DNA of 64,000 nucleotides from the NCBI GenBank assembly GCA_002104945.1, contig MCFH01000021.1, forward strand, positions 558,001-622,000. The letters run 5' to 3'. The DNA is from Piromyces finnis (lineage: Eukaryota > Neocallimastigomycota > Neocallimastigomycetes > Neocallimastigales > Neocallimastigaceae). The notes beneath the pieces are model-generated. The model was not told the origin of the DNA, searched no databases, and saw only the letters and a program-made list of their open reading frames with translations. Numbering within the stretch: position 1 is the first letter of the stretch; the number at the start of each line of letters is the position of its first letter. Below are positions 61,309 to 64,000 of this stretch, one piece after another. The translations under genes and the position numbers were made by a program.

Positions 61309-64000
61309 TTGTGTTTCATATAATATTTTTTGCATTACTTGTCTTCCATATTATTCCCATATAATGTTAATTTTTTTTTTAACAAAGGATTATAACTTAT
61401 TTTATTTATAATATAAATATATAAACCTTTTCTATGGTTAAAAATTATCTATTATTATAAAGCTATAATTACTATTTTATTTAATTTTTTTTTCTTTATA
61501 TAATATTTAAAAAAAAAAAAAAGTAAAACTAGAAATTAATATTGTTTTATTAATAATTAAAAATCAAATTAATTGTTTTTAATTAATTTATCATATGATA
61601 ATAAAAATCAAATCTATTAAAATTAATAAAAAAAAGAAATTAAATTTTATAAAGCGATAGAAAAAAAAGATGAAATTCTTCAATTATAATGAACGCATAC
61701 TGAATAGTATATGACATTAACTTGAACTCTTTACTGAATATATTAATAATATAAAATATATATATTTTAGTATTTCATGATAAAATATACTTTATATTTC
61801 TTTTACATTTTTTTTATTCATAATGAAGAATTAATAATATTGATAGTTTGCTTGTTTTTTTAATAAAGTAGGAATAATATTATAATTAAAATTTCTTTTA
61901 ATAATTTTTTTTTAATTAATATCATGCCATTTTTTTAAAGTTAGGATAAAAAAAAGAAACTTTTTAAAGTTATTATTATCTTTATATTATACTATTTTTC
62001 AAGTTTAAAATATAATTTCTCTACCTTTTATGGTATTTAAAAAGTGTCACTTTCTATATAAAATCAATTTTTTACATACTATGAGAAATGACTGCTTTGG
62101 TGCTTACGAATTAAAAAAAAAAAAAAAACTCTTTGGAAGTTTTTTTTTTCCCATCAAATTATTTAAAAATTTAAACAGAAAATAAATTTATTTTTTTTAT
62201 AAAGTTTAATTAGAATTATACAGAAAATTTATGGTGATAAAACACTGTGAAGAAATAATTTTATCCCACCAAAAAAATTTAAAATAGTAAAAGCACATGT
62301 TTTGTATTGTGATCAAGAAAGTGCTATGATTGGGAAAGTTTCTTTTTTTATGGTAGAAATAAGCTTTAACTTTTTCATAAAGTAAAGTATAGGAAAGAAA
62401 TTTAATAGGAAAAAAAGGAAACATATCCAATGATATGGATAAAAAAAAAAACATTTTATTTATGAACTATATATACATATGAAATAAATAATAAATTTAT
62501 ATTGCGTTTTCTAACATTACATTTTAATACATTTATACCTTTTTTTTAATATGAAATGTAACATTATATGGCATCCAATATTTAAATTTATAAAAGATGC
62601 TTATTAGGATGAATTAATGAATTAATATCAAAAGTATGGAAATGCAATGATAATTACAAACATTTACTCGAATTTTTAAGGTGCATCGATAGGGAAGGAT
62701 AAAATGACTCTATCTAAATTACCAGAATATTTTTTTAGTATTCCAATATATGGCAAAGCAAATATCAAAGAAGGTCTTTTAAAGCATTATCTTTTTTTTT
62801 TTTTTTGCATTTTCAGCGAAAATAGTCATTGGAGGTTTCTCTATCATCTTATACCTTTATTTTTTCATACTTTAAAAATGTAACACAAAAATTTATATTT
62901 TATTTGACTATATATTTCAATATATTTGAAAATAAAAAAAGTGGTAGACCTCACTCATATAATATATTATTATATATATTATAGAAATCTTAACCATTTT
63001 TTTTATAATTTCAAATTCTATATATAGAATAGAAACATCTGGATATAATTCATACCCAATCATATAAAAATATAAAACTGTTTTATTGGTATGCTATTTA
63101 ATATATTATAGAATTTAAAATGATTGAAATATATATTACATTTATATTACAGAATATAATTTTTTGAATTATTATCATATAGTAATATATTATTATTGAA
63201 ATGTCAAATTTTTCTGTTTAAAATTTCAAAAATTCCTATGAATAGATTAATACAAAAATGTAATATATAGTTAATATATAGTTAATATATTATTTAAATA
63301 ATAATTATTAGTATTTAAAATTTCAGGAACTATTAAATATTAATTATTAAAGTTCAATATCTTTCACAATAATATTTATATATTAGAGCCATATATTATA
63401 TTTATCATCTATTTTTTTTTATCTTTTAATTATAAATTATAATTTAGTACATACGCCACATTCCAAGGTATGTGTCTAAGTAAAATAAATTAAAATTTTT
63501 AATTATAATTAAAAAAATGTGCCAATTTTTTTTTATTTAAAAGAAAAAAAATTAATAAAGAATATTATCCCTACTTCTTTTTTTTTCTTTATTGTTAAAG
63601 TTTTTTTTGAAAATAAAATAGTATACCTATGAAGGGTAATGTGATGGTATAAATTATAATTTTTTTGAAATTTCATCCTATAATATAATATGGAAATATA
63701 ATGAAACCTTTATATTAAAGGTTTTTTTTCCCTAAATTTTATTTTTATTCTATTTGATCTTTTTTTTTTTTAAATTTAATACTAAATTCTGATTCGTGGA
63801 AATTATACATAAGTTTATAATATATTAATTTTTTTAAAAAATTATAAAATAAATTTAGTATAAACAAATAACAAAAAAAAAAAGTATGCATTATACTAAA
63901 TTAAGAATATAAAGATATTATGATTTTTTACACCCAATACTCTAGATACAACAATTATATAAACTATAATACATTTAGAGTTTATTCGTAGTAATTAATG
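60481..64000 (+). repeat. Third, direct partial copy of the spacer
   Basis: Matches 35212-38786 in the same orientation and runs off the window. It is 3520 nt against 3575 nt in the first copy. Differences are mostly deletions of 1-6 nt (for example CAATAATAATAATAG reads CAATATAATAATAG). It is visibly more deleted than the mirrored arm, which at several of these sites agrees with the first copy. No gene of its own; ORFs here are spurious. Confidence 0.93.

Noticed and set aside
62206-62454. Minus-strand 82-codon ORF in the third copy
   Set aside because: It exists only because of indels relative to the same sequence at about 36960-37215, which does not keep the frame, and it shows no recognisable family.

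Overview
The window looks like nuclear DNA of a fungus with an extremely AT-rich genome, most plausibly an anaerobic gut fungus (Neocallimastigomycota). The evidence is very AT-rich intergenic DNA full of long A/T tracts, short AT-rich GT-AG introns, asparagine-rich low-complexity stretches in proteins, a fungal-type Skn7 regulator (HSF DNA-binding domain plus receiver domain) and a family-1 pectate lyase. The species is an inference.

Layout. 1-576: 3' end of a pectate lyase gene (+). 1275-4628: nine-exon PRP17/CDC40 splicing factor (-). 6321-7718: five-exon UBE2E-type ubiquitin-conjugating enzyme with an acidic/lysine-rich N-terminal extension (-). 7719-14309: long gene-poor AT-rich stretch with one notable hairpin. 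14310-19385: eleven-exon gene for a coiled-coil plus leucine-rich-repeat protein of about 1270 residues (+), whose LRR exons are built of 23-codon modules. 21250-21771: PRL/PTP4A-like phosphatase without a CAAX box (-). 22183-29866: complete, apparently young Ty3/gypsy LTR retrotransposon in minus orientation, with gag and pol joined by a canonical -1 slippery site. 31975-35032: four-exon SKN7 (+).

From about 35.2 kb to the end, the window is one locus repeated three times. The first pass (about 35.2-47.9 kb, +) holds a long AT-rich spacer, a 14-TM MFS drug:H+ antiporter gene and a non-LTR (LINE) retrotransposon with structured 5' repeats. The sequence then folds back at about 47.93 kb and the same locus follows in reverse complement to about 60.48 kb. 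It folds again there, and the spacer restarts in direct orientation and runs off the window end. The copies differ mainly by scattered short indels, and each arm is intact at places where the other is broken. The direct-inverted-direct sawtooth is what a long read spanning missed hairpin adapters would give, so an assembly artefact is the leading explanation, with a real palindromic rearrangement as the alternative. Annotations in 48.0-64.0 kb should be treated as duplicates of 35.2-47.9 kb until checked.

The cellular genes do not form a pathway. They are independently transcribed housekeeping (splicing, ubiquitin), signalling (Skn7, PRL), transport (MFS) and secreted plant-cell-wall-degradation (pectate lyase) genes separated by AT-rich spacers and retroelements.
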